Below, one piece after another: positions 1-7,999 of a DNA stretch of 64,000 bases. This stretch comes from Gottfriedia acidiceleris. GTDB lineage: Bacteria > Bacillota > Bacilli > Bacillales > Bacillaceae_G. The DNA lies in the NCBI RefSeq assembly GCF_002128425.1, contig NZ_NESS01000014.1, positions 29,261 to 93,260 of the forward strand. The letters run 5' to 3'. How positions within the stretch are numbered: position 1 is the stretch's first letter; every line of letters begins with the position of its first letter. The notes under the pieces are model-generated. The model was given only the letters and a program-made list of their open reading frames with translations, was not told the origin of the DNA and ran no database searches. The translations under genes were made by a program, and so were the position numbers.

Positions 1-1416
1 ATTTTCATTCTTGGAGTAATGTGGGGATTTAAAGCAGCTTCAGATTATGGGGTATTAAACAAGTATGCAAAAGTAGGAATTGGATTTGTTATAGCCATTG
101 CTTTACTCTGGTACGGTAATCGTCAAATGAAAGCTAAACGATCAACTCTAGGCCAAACGTTAATTGGTGGCGTTTTACCAGTTTTATTTTTAACTACATT
201 TGCCATGCATCACTTATATCGCATGGTTGGTTCAACCATTGCATTTTCCCTTTTAATTGTTTGGGTATGTATTGGTTATTATTCAATGAATAGATACAAA
301 TCAGAGGTTATTGGATTAATTAGTATAATAGGAGCCGTTTTTGTACCATACCTAGTTAAAAGTGATTCGCCAAACTATTTATTTTTCTCAATTTATGAAA
401 CAGTGATTTACTTATGCTTTATGTTTTATGCAACATTTAGGAAATATAAATTCATTTATCTTTCGTCTGTAATATTATTGCATTTATCTTATTTAATTGT
501 TGCTTTGATTAATTTTAATACGAATGGAATTGAATATTTCGCACTAAGTATTATCGTGCAACATATTAGTTTGCTAGTTATATTGATAAAATCTAAGTTT
601 GTTATTAAAAAGCAAGTATTAATTCTTCACACCAGTTTTATTTTCACAATAGGTTGGATCTTTAGTGCATTTGAAGATCAGACTAGAACAATGATTTTAA
701 TCCTTTTATGTGTGGGCTATTTATTCCTGACTTTTTATTATAAAAAGAAATCTGATTTTTTCTTTGGATTCTCGACTAATTTTATATTAGCCTTTTCATT
801 CCTATGTTTGGACAGTGTTTCAGAAAACTTACTATGTACTGTATTAATCATTCAAGCAGTATCCACTTATTTATTTTATTTAAGATATCGAGATTTACTA
901 AAATTAATTATAGCGGCCCTTACATTCATTCCTGTAGGAATATCGATTTTATCAGTTGGAATAGGTTCTTTTTGGTCTTTTGAAACGATGAATTGGTTTA
1001 TATTAATTGTAGCCCTTATTGCGATTGCAATTTTGGCTTATAAAAATGAAGAAGAAAAGCAATTTATTTTATTAAGCAGTTCATTATTAATTACAGTTAT
1101 ATTGATTGCTTTTATAACACAAATTGTTCAAATAATTGCGGTAGATCAGTCAGACAATATGATTCGCTTATTAATTAATTTAAGTTGGATCTTGCTTTCA
1201 ATTTTAGCAATGATTCTTGGTAATATTAAAAAGTTTAAAGTGTGGACATATACTGGGATAGGGTTATTATTACTGACACTAGGAAAACTTGTATTAATAG
1301 ATTTACCGAATATTACATTGATGGTTAGAGCCGGTTTATTTATACTGCTTGGCTTGATTGGATTAGTAATTTCTAGAATATTTTTTAAAGGAAGCAGCAG
1401 TCAAAAAAATAAATAA
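1..1416 (+). CDS. DUF2339-family polytopic membrane protein (5' partial)
   Basis: The reading frame is already open at base 1, and the first ATG (base 19) is internal, so this is the C-terminal 471 residues of a longer protein. It is made almost entirely of hydrophobic segments of about 20 residues with short basic or polar loops, about a dozen helices in all. The start, with a short loop of the GNRQMKAKRSTLGQTLIGG type between helices, resembles the DUF2339 (COG5373) family of predicted membrane proteins, whose function is unknown. It ends with a polar, Lys-rich tail. The missing N-terminus should lie left of the window. The family call rests on overall pattern and short motifs; the membrane character is certain. 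Confidence 0.7.
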   Translation: MFILGVMWGFKAASDYGVLNKYAKVGIGFVIAIALLWYGNRQMKAKRSTLGQTLIGGVLPVLFLTTFAMHHLYRMVGSTIAFSLLIVWVCIGYYSMNRYKSEVIGLISIIGAVFVPYLVKSDSPNYLFFSIYETVIYLCFMFYATFRKYKFIYLSSVILLHLSYLIVALINFNTNGIEYFALSIIVQHISLLVILIKSKFVIKKQVLILHTSFIFTIGWIFSAFEDQTRTMILILLCVGYLFLTFYYKKKSDFFFGFSTNFILAFSFLCLDSVSENLLCTVLIIQAVSTYLFYLRYRDLLKLIIAALTFIPVGISILSVGIGSFWSFETMNWFILIVALIAIAILAYKNEEEKQFILLSSSLLITVILIAFITQIVQIIAVDQSDNMIRLLINLSWILLSILAMILGNIKKFKVWTYTGIGLLLLTLGKLVLIDLPNITLMVRAGLFILLGLIGLVISRIFFKGSSSQKNK

Positions 1417-1440
1417 AATTTAGTATACAGGAGTTTGTTA

Positions 1441-1947
1441 ATGCTAATCACTGAAACTAAAAACTTAATATTAATGACTTTTACAGCAGAAGCGATGGTT
1501 TCTGTTTTAAGTGGAAGTAAAGAGTTAGAATTTGAAAATCAGTTTTATAGATTCGCTAATGGGTGGCCAATTTTCGTATATAAAAATCTTTTCCCTTATA
1601 AAATCTCTCGTTTTCAAACGCATCCATCTGAAGAAAAATATGAAGGGATTATTATTCATAAAAAGGATCGATTAATTATTGGGGACATGGGATTTAAAGG
1701 TGGTCCTGATGAAAATGGCATTATGGAAATAGGATATAGTATTGCACCTAGTTATCAAGGTAAAGGATATGCAACTGAAATGGGTAGGGCTTTTTGTAAT
1801 TGGGGATTGCAGAAAGAAAATGTTACAAGAATTACTGCAATTTGTTCCATTTATAATCATGCCTCTATTAGAGTGTTAGAGAAAATTGGAATGGTAAAAG
1901 AAAAAGAAGAAATTGAAAAATATTATTGGACGTTAACTAAAAAATAA
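1441..1947 (+). CDS. GNAT family N-acetyltransferase (RimJ/RimL type)
   Basis: A 168-residue protein with the acetyl-CoA pyrophosphate-binding motif QGKGYATE at about residues 106-113. The C-terminal block NHASIRVLEKIGM is typical of RimJ/RimL-like GNAT enzymes. It should transfer an acetyl group from acetyl-CoA to an amine, but the substrate cannot be read from the sequence. The start is placed at ATG 1441 because the AGGAG at 1429-1433 lies 7 bases upstream; an in-frame TTG at 1435 is too close to that site. The gene follows the membrane protein by 24 bases and may be co-transcribed with it. Confidence 0.85.
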   Translation: MLITETKNLILMTFTAEAMVSVLSGSKELEFENQFYRFANGWPIFVYKNLFPYKISRFQTHPSEEKYEGIIIHKKDRLIIGDMGFKGGPDENGIMEIGYSIAPSYQGKGYATEMGRAFCNWGLQKENVTRITAICSIYNHASIRVLEKIGMVKEKEEIEKYYWTLTKK

Positions 1948-2033
1948 AATAGTGATTTTATTTAATAGAATAATCAATTTTTATAGAAGAAGGTGGGCTT
2001 ATTCTTACAACAAGAAATGCATCTATCATCTTT

Positions 2034-2225
2034 ATGGTCATAACTAAACGTGAATTTGGTCGATTCTTTTTATACGATCTTATGATCAGCAGCTTAGTAT
2101 ATGGCTCACTAAAAAAATATTACTCAAGTGATCTAATCGCAATTTTTGGTAGTTTTACAATACCGACAATTTTAAAAAACGTGGCCATGTTATTAGAAGG
2201 AAATAAAAAGGATGCTCATAATTGA
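2034..2225 (+). CDS. Small hypothetical protein
   Basis: A 63-residue ORF I do not recognise. It has an N-terminal basic segment (VITKREFGRFF), a hydrophobic, possibly membrane-associated middle (LYDLMISSLVYGSLKKYYSSDLIAIFGSFTIPTIL) and a polar tail. The ATG at 2034 has no good Shine-Dalgarno. An AGGTGGG at 1991-1997 would instead suit an in-frame ATT at 2001, giving 11 extra residues. The stop codon lies inside a perfect terminator-like hairpin (2210-2231). Existence as a gene is plausible but unproven. Confidence 0.4.
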   Translation: MVITKREFGRFFLYDLMISSLVYGSLKKYYSSDLIAIFGSFTIPTILKNVAMLLEGNKKDAHN

Positions 2226-2235
2226 GCATCCATTT
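2206..2235 (+). terminator. Hairpin at the 3' end of the small ORF (copy 1)
   Basis: Perfect 8-bp arms GGATGCTC and GAGCATCC around ATAATT (2210-2231), flanked by A-rich and T-containing sequence (AAAAA before, ATTT after). The stop codon of the preceding small ORF sits in the loop and right arm. The same 22-base hairpin recurs at 2718-2739. Confidence 0.6.
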
Positions 2236-2547
2236 CATTGTGATGTAATATATTGTAGTCAATATTGAAAAATACAACCTTACCTGATTTTCGATGAAAA
2301 AATAGTATTTACTATTGATCTATCTGTTTTCTTTTTGATAAATAAGTGATTTATGCTGATTTATAACTTGCAAAAATTGAACATGATTAATGTCATTATT
2401 ATTAAAATACTTTTTTGAGGATCAATATTTGTAAAGATGTGTAAGTCGTCGATTATATATCACTTACAATTAGATTAATAAAGGGCCATTCATTAGTTTA
2501 ATAGAATATTCTATTGTCTTTAAAATTATTCTTTTTTATTAAGAAGT

Positions 2548-2680
2548 TGATTGGAACGAAAGGGTGCCAGGCTCCTATGGGATTAGCGGAAAGGCTAAAG
2601 ACCCCACAGGCAAGGCCGAGGAGGCTAAAGAATCCCGCCCCATGGAAAGCGAGCACACTGAAGTGGAAATCAATATCACA
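2548..2680. repeat. Dispersed intergenic repeat, Bacillaceae type
   Basis: A GC-rich block, unlike its AT-rich surroundings, with the landmarks GGCTCCTATGGGATTAGCGG, AGACCCCACAGGC, GAGGAGGCT, CCCGCCCCATGGAAAGCGAG and GTGGAAATCAA. I recall sequences of this layout scattered in intergenic regions of many Bacillaceae genomes. The start and end can partly pair (TATGGGATTAGCGG against CCGCCCCATGG), so a folded RNA or a REP/MITE-like element are both possible. A shorter, degenerate relative is at 15656-15747. No coding role is supported. Confidence 0.65.
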
Positions 2681-2713
2681 CAACTTACTTATCAGTGTTT
2701 TTTCAACAGCATG

Positions 2714-2745
2714 AAAAGGATGCTCATAATTGAGCATCCTTTTGA
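2714..2745. terminator. Bidirectional terminator after hmp (copy 2 of the hairpin)
   Basis: AAAA, then the perfect stem GGATGCTC/GAGCATCC (2718-2739), then TTTT. On the reverse strand it lies 10 bases beyond the hmp stop codon and should end hmp transcription. It is identical over 22 bases to the hairpin at 2210-2231. Confidence 0.75.
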
Positions 2746-2749
2746 AATA

Positions 2750-3994
2750 TTAGCCTTGATATACAGGACTTTTTGGTTCAGTATCTAAACTCATTGCTGG
2801 ACCGAAGAATTCATAATGAATTTGTGTATCTTTAATTCCTAACTCTTTTAAGTTTGTTATAATCGCTTTTAAAAACGGTACTGGACCACAAACGTAATAA
2901 TCTGCATTGTCTGATTTAATATTGTTATTTAACCATTCTACATCAATATATCCTTGCCTTTTAAAGTTGTTATTTTGAAGATCTTCCTCTGAAGGATTCT
3001 CGTATACAAATGATAAATTGTAATTTGTTAATTGCTCTTTTAATTGGTTTAGTTCATTTTCAAACGCTTGTAATTTACCGTTTCTTGAAGCACTTATGAA
3101 GTTGACTTTACGGTCTGGTTGATTGCTTGCAATTGACTTAGCCATACTGATTAACGGTGTAATTCCAACACCACCACTTAAGAAAACAACATCTGAATCA
3201 ACTTCAGTATTTAAAGTAAATTCACCTGCAGGAGCGGTAATTTCCAATGTATCACCAATATTTACTTGATTGTGCAGGTAGTTTGAAAATTTACCTAGAG
3301 GTTGATTTTCTTCAGCTTCTCTTTTTACTGAAATTCTAAAGTGATTTTTACCAGGTGCGTCAGATAAACTATATTGTCTGTTTGATAAATATTCTTCACC
3401 AGGAATTTGTGAACGAACAGTAATATATTGACCTGGTAGGAAAGTAGGGACTGAAGAACCATCTTTAGGAACTAGGTAGAATGATGTTATTACATCGCTT
3501 TCTTTAATTTTTTCAATGACTTTAAACTCTTTAAATTCAGACCATCCGCCTTCTTGGGAAGAAGCTTCCTCATACATTTCTTTTTCAATATCGATAAATA
3601 CTTGAGCAATAACTCCATATGCTTCCGCCCAAGCGCCTAGTATTTCATCAGTCGCAGCATCACCAAGAACTTCTTTAATTGCGCCTAGTAAATGTTGCCC
3701 TACGATTGGATAGTGCTCTGCTTTAACTTGAAGACTGCGGTGCTTTTGCGCAATTTGTTTTACAACAGGAATAATTGTTGCTAGTTTATCAATGTTCTGT
3801 GCTGCGGCTAAAACAGTATTTGCAAGAGCCATTTGTTGTCTACCTTTTTGTTGATTTGTATGATTAAATACATTTAATAATTCAGGATGATTAGTAAATA
3901 AATTTTTATAGAATACTGAAGTGATCTCAGTACCCTTTACTTCTAAGACTGGAACTGTTGACTTAATAATATCAATTGTTTTTTGAGATAGCAT
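2750..3994 (-). CDS. hmp: Flavohemoprotein / nitric oxide dioxygenase
   Basis: Hmp oxidises NO to nitrate with O2 and NAD(P)H, using heme and FAD in the cytoplasm. The 414-residue protein has the full three-part layout. The globin domain (about 1-140) has the B10 Tyr29, E7 Gln53 and proximal heme ligand His85. The FAD-binding domain (about 155-265) has [10 protein letters not shown]. The NAD domain carries [11 protein letters not shown] and the C-terminal YYVCGPVPF. The length fits the family (about 400). The ATG at 3994 has a GGGGGAT Shine-Dalgarno. It is transcribed divergently from nsrR, with a NsrR-like operator in between, which supports NO-dependent control. Confidence 0.97.
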   Translation of the reverse strand: MLSQKTIDIIKSTVPVLEVKGTEITSVFYKNLFTNHPELLNVFNHTNQQKGRQQMALANTVLAAAQNIDKLATIIPVVKQIAQKHRSLQVKAEHYPIVGQHLLGAIKEVLGDAATDEILGAWAEAYGVIAQVFIDIEKEMYEEASSQEGGWSEFKEFKVIEKIKESDVITSFYLVPKDGSSVPTFLPGQYITVRSQIPGEEYLSNRQYSLSDAPGKNHFRISVKREAEENQPLGKFSNYLHNQVNIGDTLEITAPAGEFTLNTEVDSDVVFLSGGVGITPLISMAKSIASNQPDRKVNFISASRNGKLQAFENELNQLKEQLTNYNLSFVYENPSEEDLQNNNFKRQGYIDVEWLNNNIKSDNADYYVCGPVPFLKAIITNLKELGIKDTQIHYEFFGPAMSLDTEPKSPVYQG

Positions 3995-4023
3995 GAAAAA
4001 TCCCCCTAATCATGTTTTAAAGT

Positions 4024-4039
4024 AGTATTATAAATACAT
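4024..4039. promoter_or_regulatory. Candidate NsrR operator for hmp
   Basis: A near-palindromic AGTATTATAAATACAT lies 30 bases upstream of the hmp start. On the reverse strand it reads ATGTATTTATAATACT, which matches the AT-rich inverted-repeat type of Bacillus NsrR site (ATGTATTT half-sites). A second, weaker candidate (ATTTTT, TCGT, AAAAAT, followed by ACAT) is at 4097-4115 nearer nsrR and shares the AAATACAT half. The assignment follows from the adjacent repressor gene; binding is inferred. Confidence 0.6.
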
Positions 4040-4180
4040 CTTTATATTAGACCTGGAATTCATTTAAAGCAATATACAAAATACTTCTTTTGTGGATTTT
4101 TTCGTAAAAATACATAAAAGTTTAAAAAATGTTCACAATTATGCTATGATTAATCTTAAATAAAACAGTGAGGACAAGTT

Positions 4181-4624
4181 ATGCGTTTAACAAATTATTC
4201 GGATTACTCTCTTCGTGTACTAATATTTCTATCCTCTGAGCCACGTGAAAAATTAGTTAATATTAAGGACATCGCGGAAGCTTATGGTATTTCTAAAAAT
4301 CACTTAATGAAAATCATTTATAATTTAGGGAAGATGGGCTATATCGAAACGGTTCGTGGCAGAAATGGTGGAATCCGTTTAGCTAAATTGCCATCAGAAA
4401 TAAATATTGGTGAAATAATTCGTAAAACTGAAGAAGACTTTAATATTGTAGAATGTTTTGAACACGGCAATACTTGTGTGATTACACCTGTTTGCTCTTT
4501 AAAACATGTATTTAATAAAGCGTTAGATCAATTTTTACAAGTATTAGATCAATATACATTAGATGATATTGTAAAGAACAATGCCATGCTTAAAGATTAC
4601 CTTTCCATTAATACAAAGGAATAA
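4181..4624 (+). CDS. nsrR: Rrf2-family nitric-oxide-sensing repressor NsrR
   Basis: A 147-residue Rrf2 protein. The N-terminal winged helix (about 1-75) contains the helix-turn-helix ISKNHLMKIIYNLGKMGY and the wing RGRNGGIRLA. Three cysteines, Cys92, Cys99 and Cys105, match the spacing that holds the NO-sensitive [4Fe-4S] cluster in NsrR. It should repress hmp until NO destroys the cluster. The start ATG is preceded by GAGGAC. A shared terminator separates it from racE. An IscR-type role is less likely given the neighbour hmp. Confidence 0.92.
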   Translation: MRLTNYSDYSLRVLIFLSSEPREKLVNIKDIAEAYGISKNHLMKIIYNLGKMGYIETVRGRNGGIRLAKLPSEINIGEIIRKTEEDFNIVECFEHGNTCVITPVCSLKHVFNKALDQFLQVLDQYTLDDIVKNNAMLKDYLSINTKE

Positions 4625-4657
4625 TATGACATTGAAGAGCGCTCTCAATTAAAAAAA

Positions 4658-4696
4658 CACAAAAACCAACAAAGGCTGACTTTGTTGGTTTTCTTA
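4658..4696. terminator. Bidirectional terminator between nsrR and racE
   Basis: Perfect 13-bp arms, AAAACCAACAAAG and CTTTGTTGGTTTT, around GCTGA (4662-4692). A-rich and T-rich flanks serve both convergent genes. Confidence 0.85.
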
Positions 4697-4718
4697 ATTT
4701 ATTAAAGTCTACAGACTT

Positions 4719-5510
4719 TTATAGTTTAATATATTTTACGTTTTCCATCGGTTCTTGAAATAAAGATGAAGCTATTTTACTAAAAATTGTTGGATCTCCA
4801 GTTGTAAAAAATTCATGTGAAGTAATTTCAGAGTTAGATAACATATTTTGTTGGTCTAGTATTGCACTTACTTCTAAAGCTGTTTCATCACCAGAGCTGA
4901 TAAGTTGAATCGATGGACCCATCACTCTTTGGATAATTGGTGTCAATAATGGATAATGAGTACAACCAAGTATTAAAGTATCAATATTTGAATCAATAAG
5001 TGGTGTAAGAGTGTGTTTAACAATCTCAAATATTTCAGGTTTATTGTAGTCCCCATTTTCAACAATTCCAGCAAATTCTGGACATGCTAAACCTTCAACT
5101 ATAACTTTGTCATTAATCCGCTTTAGTGCAGAATGATATGCTTTACTAGTAATAGTAGCATTCGTTCCTATGACACCGATTTGATCATTTTGTGTTAATT
5201 TTATTGCTGCTCTGGCACCTGGGTGGACAACACCAATGACTGGAATTTGAAGTTTTTCTCGCATTTCAGTTAAAACTACTGATGTTGCTGTATTACAGGC
5301 AATGACTAACATTTTTATATCTTTCTCCATTAAAAAATTAGTCATTTCCCAAGTGAATTCTCTGATTTCCATATATGGTCGTGATCCGTAGGGACATCTT
5401 GCAGTATCTCCTAAGTATAAAATATCCTCTTTAGGTAATTGTCTTATAATTTGTTTGGCAACTGTTAAGCCCCCAACACCTGAGTCAATGACTCCGATTG
5501 GTTTATTCAA
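4719..5510 (-). CDS. racE: Glutamate racemase
   Basis: The enzyme interconverts L- and D-glutamate for peptidoglycan and belongs to the Asp/Glu racemase superfamily. The 263-residue protein has [14 protein letters not shown] at the N-terminus, GDTARCPYG, the first catalytic cysteine in IACNTAT and the second in GCTHYPLL. The start is TTG at 5508-5510, with GAGGGGAT about 6 bases upstream. In B. subtilis racE lies between ysmB and gerM; here it sits alone, reversed, several genes away from gerM. The symbol murI would be equally valid. Confidence 0.95.
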   Translation of the reverse strand: MNKPIGVIDSGVGGLTVAKQIIRQLPKEDILYLGDTARCPYGSRPYMEIREFTWEMTNFLMEKDIKMLVIACNTATSVVLTEMREKLQIPVIGVVHPGARAAIKLTQNDQIGVIGTNATITSKAYHSALKRINDKVIVEGLACPEFAGIVENGDYNKPEIFEIVKHTLTPLIDSNIDTLILGCTHYPLLTPIIQRVMGPSIQLISSGDETALEVSAILDQQNMLSNSEITSHEFFTTGDPTIFSKIASSLFQEPMENVKYIKL

Positions 5511-5741
5511 TAAATCCCCTCATTTTACTCTTAATTTGATGATGTAGTATATTCTTTATTCATTTAAGATTTTACTATAAGAAAAGATATTTTTGTTTAT
5601 CAATATCTTTTTAAAAATGTTAAAATTTCATAGTTTTATTGCGCCTATTAACAGAGTATTAAAACAATTAAACACAGGTTAAATATAATTCGTAAATTCA
5701 ATCATTATCTGTTATATTAATGATGAAAAGTTTATATGAGA

Positions 5742-5841
5742 AAAAATGTGGAGGAGCCAGTGTTGCTGGCTGAGATAGCGTCCTTAAGACGTTGACTCTT
5801 AGAACCTGATCTGGGTGATGCCAGCGTAGGGAACAGTATCT
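5742..5841 (+). ncRNA. TPP riboswitch (THI element)
   Basis: The conserved THI-box is complete: GGAGGAGCC at the 5' side, GGCTGAGATAGCGTC, CCTTAAGACG, AGAACCTGATCTGGGTGATG and CCAGCGTAGGGAA. A terminator hairpin follows at 5872-5905, so thiamine pyrophosphate binding should stop transcription into the ThiY-led operon. A weak -10-like TATATT lies at 5713-5718. Confidence 0.97.
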
Positions 5842-5871
5842 CTTTTTAGATATGTTTTTTACAGCGCATTT

Positions 5872-5905
5872 ACGTCCGGGTTAGTATCCGGACGTTTTCT
5901 TTTTG
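5872..5905 (+). terminator. Riboswitch expression-platform terminator
   Basis: Perfect 8-bp GC-rich arms ACGTCCGG and CCGGACGT (5872-5879, 5888-5895), followed by TTTTCTTTTT. It lies between the TPP aptamer and the first gene of the operon. Confidence 0.92.
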
Positions 5906-5936
5906 TATAAACAAAAAACAAAAGGAGATATAGATA

Positions 5937-6929
5937 ATGAAAAGATTAGTAGTTTTTTTAGTGGCTATTTGTTTAATGTTAACCGGATGTGGTCAAAACA
6001 AAACAGCCAATACTAAAAAGGAAAAGAAATTAAAAAAGGTGACTGTCGTACTAGACTGGACGCCAAATACAAATCATACGGGGCTTTTTGTTGCTAAAGA
6101 AAAAGGTTACTTTAAGGAACAAGGACTTGATGTAGATATAATCAGCCCGGGAGAAACAGGGGCAGATCAATTGGTGGCATCTGGTAAAGCCGATTTTGGA
6201 GTTTCTTATCAAGAGTCAATTACACAAGCAAGAGTTCAAAATGTACCGATTGTTTCAATTGCAGCAATTATTCAACATAATACTTCTGGGTTTGCGTCGC
6301 CAGTGAAAAAAGAAATTAAGTCTCCAAAAGACTTCGTTGGTAAAACATATGGTGGTTGGGGTTCACCAGTTGAAAAAGCAATTTTAAAATCACTTATGTC
6401 AGAAGAAAATGCTAATGTTAATAAGTTAAATATCGTAAATATGGGTGATGCTGATTTCTTTACAGCGGTAAAAAGAGATATCGATTTTGCTTGGATTTAT
6501 CAAGGATGGACAGGTATTGAAGCAGAACTTCGTGGAGAAAAATTAAACATGATTTATTTAACTGATTATAGTAAAAAGCTAGATTACTATACTCCAGTTT
6601 TAGCTACGAACGAAAAAATGATTAGTAAAAATCCTAAAGTTGTAAAAGCGTTTGTGGCTGCAGCATCAAAAGGATATAATTTTGCAATTGATAACCCAAA
6701 AGAAGCTGCATCGATTTTACTAAAAGATAATCCGGATTTAGATAAAAAATTAGTAGAAAAAAGCCAAGAATGGTTAGCCTCTAAATATAAAGATGATGCA
6801 GACCGTTGGGGTGAGCAAAAGTTATCAGTATGGAAAAATTATGCTGACTTTTTAGCTGAAAATAAATTGTTAGAAGGAAATTTTAAACCAAAAGAAGCAT
6901 TTACAAATGATTTCTTACCAGCGAAATAA
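5937..6929 (+). CDS. thiY: ABC transporter substrate-binding lipoprotein, ThiY type (pyrimidine precursor of thiamine)
   Basis: A 330-residue NMT1/THI5-like binding protein. The signal peptide ends in the lipobox LTGC (lipidated Cys18). The mature part starts with a Lys-rich linker, then VTVVLDWTPNTNHTGLFVAKEKGYF and the GGWGSP segment typical of ThiY/THI5 proteins. The family binds HMP-type pyrimidines such as formylaminopyrimidine. The TPP riboswitch upstream and the ThiX/ThiZ partners downstream support thiamine-precursor uptake. AGGAGA precedes the ATG. The exact pyrimidine is inferred. Confidence 0.9.
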   Translation: MKRLVVFLVAICLMLTGCGQNKTANTKKEKKLKKVTVVLDWTPNTNHTGLFVAKEKGYFKEQGLDVDIISPGETGADQLVASGKADFGVSYQESITQARVQNVPIVSIAAIIQHNTSGFASPVKKEIKSPKDFVGKTYGGWGSPVEKAILKSLMSEENANVNKLNIVNMGDADFFTAVKRDIDFAWIYQGWTGIEAELRGEKLNMIYLTDYSKKLDYYTPVLATNEKMISKNPKVVKAFVAAASKGYNFAIDNPKEAASILLKDNPDLDKKLVEKSQEWLASKYKDDADRWGEQKLSVWKNYADFLAENKLLEGNFKPKEAFTNDFLPAK

Positions 6930-6941
6930 GGGGGAGTAAAA

Positions 6942-7232
6942 ATGCAAACTACTTTAATGAGTGTACAAATTATACCAAAAACAAAAAATATTGAAGATGT
7001 TATCCCAGCAGTTGATGAAGCAATTAAAATTATTGATGAATCAGGTGTAAAATATCAAGTTCAACCATTGGAAACAACTATGGAAGGTGACTTGAATCAA
7101 TTGTTAATGGTTGTTCAAAAAATGAATGAAAGAATGATTGAAATAGGTTGCCATAATGTTATAACTCAAATGAAAATACTTTATCAACCACAAGGTATTA
7201 CAATGGATGTGTTAACGGAGAAGTATCGTTAA
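6942..7232 (+). CDS. Thiamine-binding protein, MTH1187/YkoF-like (YqgV type)
   Basis: A 96-residue protein of the MTH1187 family (Thiamine_BP), small ferredoxin-like proteins reported to bind thiamine or related ligands. Visible features are the N-terminal strand MSVQIIPKTKNIEDVIPAVDEAIKII, the central YQVQPLETTMEGDLNQLL and C-terminal VITQMKILYQP. GGGGGAG lies just upstream of the ATG. The stop overlaps the permease start (TAATG), indicating translational coupling. Its place between the binding protein and permease suggests it handles the imported pyrimidine or thiamine, which is an inference. Confidence 0.85.
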   Translation: MQTTLMSVQIIPKTKNIEDVIPAVDEAIKIIDESGVKYQVQPLETTMEGDLNQLLMVVQKMNERMIEIGCHNVITQMKILYQPQGITMDVLTEKYR

Positions 7233-7999
7233 TGAAACTAAAAAATATGAAAGGATGGCAACCTATTGTTGTCATCCTGCTTTTTTTAATCTGTTGGCAG
7301 CTAAGTATTAAAATTTGGAAAATCGAATCTTGGTTATTGCCAGGACCGATCTCAATCTTTAAAGAAGGAATGAAATCATCTGATTCACTACTTCCTCATA
7401 TTTCTACTACAATTCAATTAACGATTATTGGGTTGTTAATTGGTAGTTTATTAGGATTTTTAATAGCATTTCTATTACATTTAATTCCGGGTGTTAGGGA
7501 AGCTTTTTACCCATTATTAATTCTTTCGCAAAATGTACCAATTATCGTATTAGCACCGCTTTTAATTATTTGGTTTGGATTTGGTGTATTACCTAAATTA
7601 ATTATTATTTCTCTTGTTTGTTTTTTCCCTGTTACAGTATCGGCGTTGGATGGATTCCGACAAACACCAAGTGAACTAATAAATTATATGAAAATGGCAG
7701 GAGCATCCAAATCACAAATTTTTTGGAAAGTTGAGTTACCGTTTTCTCTACCTTCTATTTTTTCTGGCTTAAAGATTTCGGCAACTTATAGTGTTATGGG
7801 AGCAGTTATATCTGAATGGCTAGGAGCGAAATCAGGAATTGGAGTATATATGACTCTTGCTTCATCTTCATTTAGAACAGATCGAGTATTTGTTTCAATA
7901 TTTATCATTATGTTTTTAAGTATGCTTTTCTTCTTCCTTATCGTCATAATTGAACGTTTTACTGTTAAATGGAAAGTTAAAGGGGAGAAACGGAAATGA
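7232..7999 (+). CDS. thiX: ABC transporter permease, ThiX type
   Basis: A 255-residue inner-membrane permease of the SsuC/TauC/ThiX class with about six hydrophobic segments. The cytoplasmic EAA loop near KMAGASKSQIFWKVELPFSLPSIFSGLK contacts the ATPase. It starts one base inside the upstream stop codon and overlaps the downstream ATPase gene (ATGA), so the transporter subunits are tightly coupled. The substrate follows from the operon and riboswitch. Confidence 0.9.
   Translation: MKLKNMKGWQPIVVILLFLICWQLSIKIWKIESWLLPGPISIFKEGMKSSDSLLPHISTTIQLTIIGLLIGSLLGFLIAFLLHLIPGVREAFYPLLILSQNVPIIVLAPLLIIWFGFGVLPKLIIISLVCFFPVTVSALDGFRQTPSELINYMKMAGASKSQIFWKVELPFSLPSIFSGLKISATYSVMGAVISEWLGAKSGIGVYMTLASSSFRTDRVFVSIFIIMFLSMLFFFLIVIIERFTVKWKVKGEKRK

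Larger units (their letters stand above)
2226..2749. other. 524-bp gene-free region
   Basis: AT-rich DNA between the small ORF and the end of hmp. It holds one copy of the terminator hairpin at each end and a GC-richer dispersed repeat at about 2548-2680. Short open frames here are in the repeat and show no family features or good start sites. Nothing else is recognised between 2240 and 2545. Confidence 0.6.

Noticed and set aside
2498..2788. Short open frames on both strands across the dispersed repeat
   Set aside because: They lie on a repeat and a terminator hairpin, lack ribosome sites and overlap each other.
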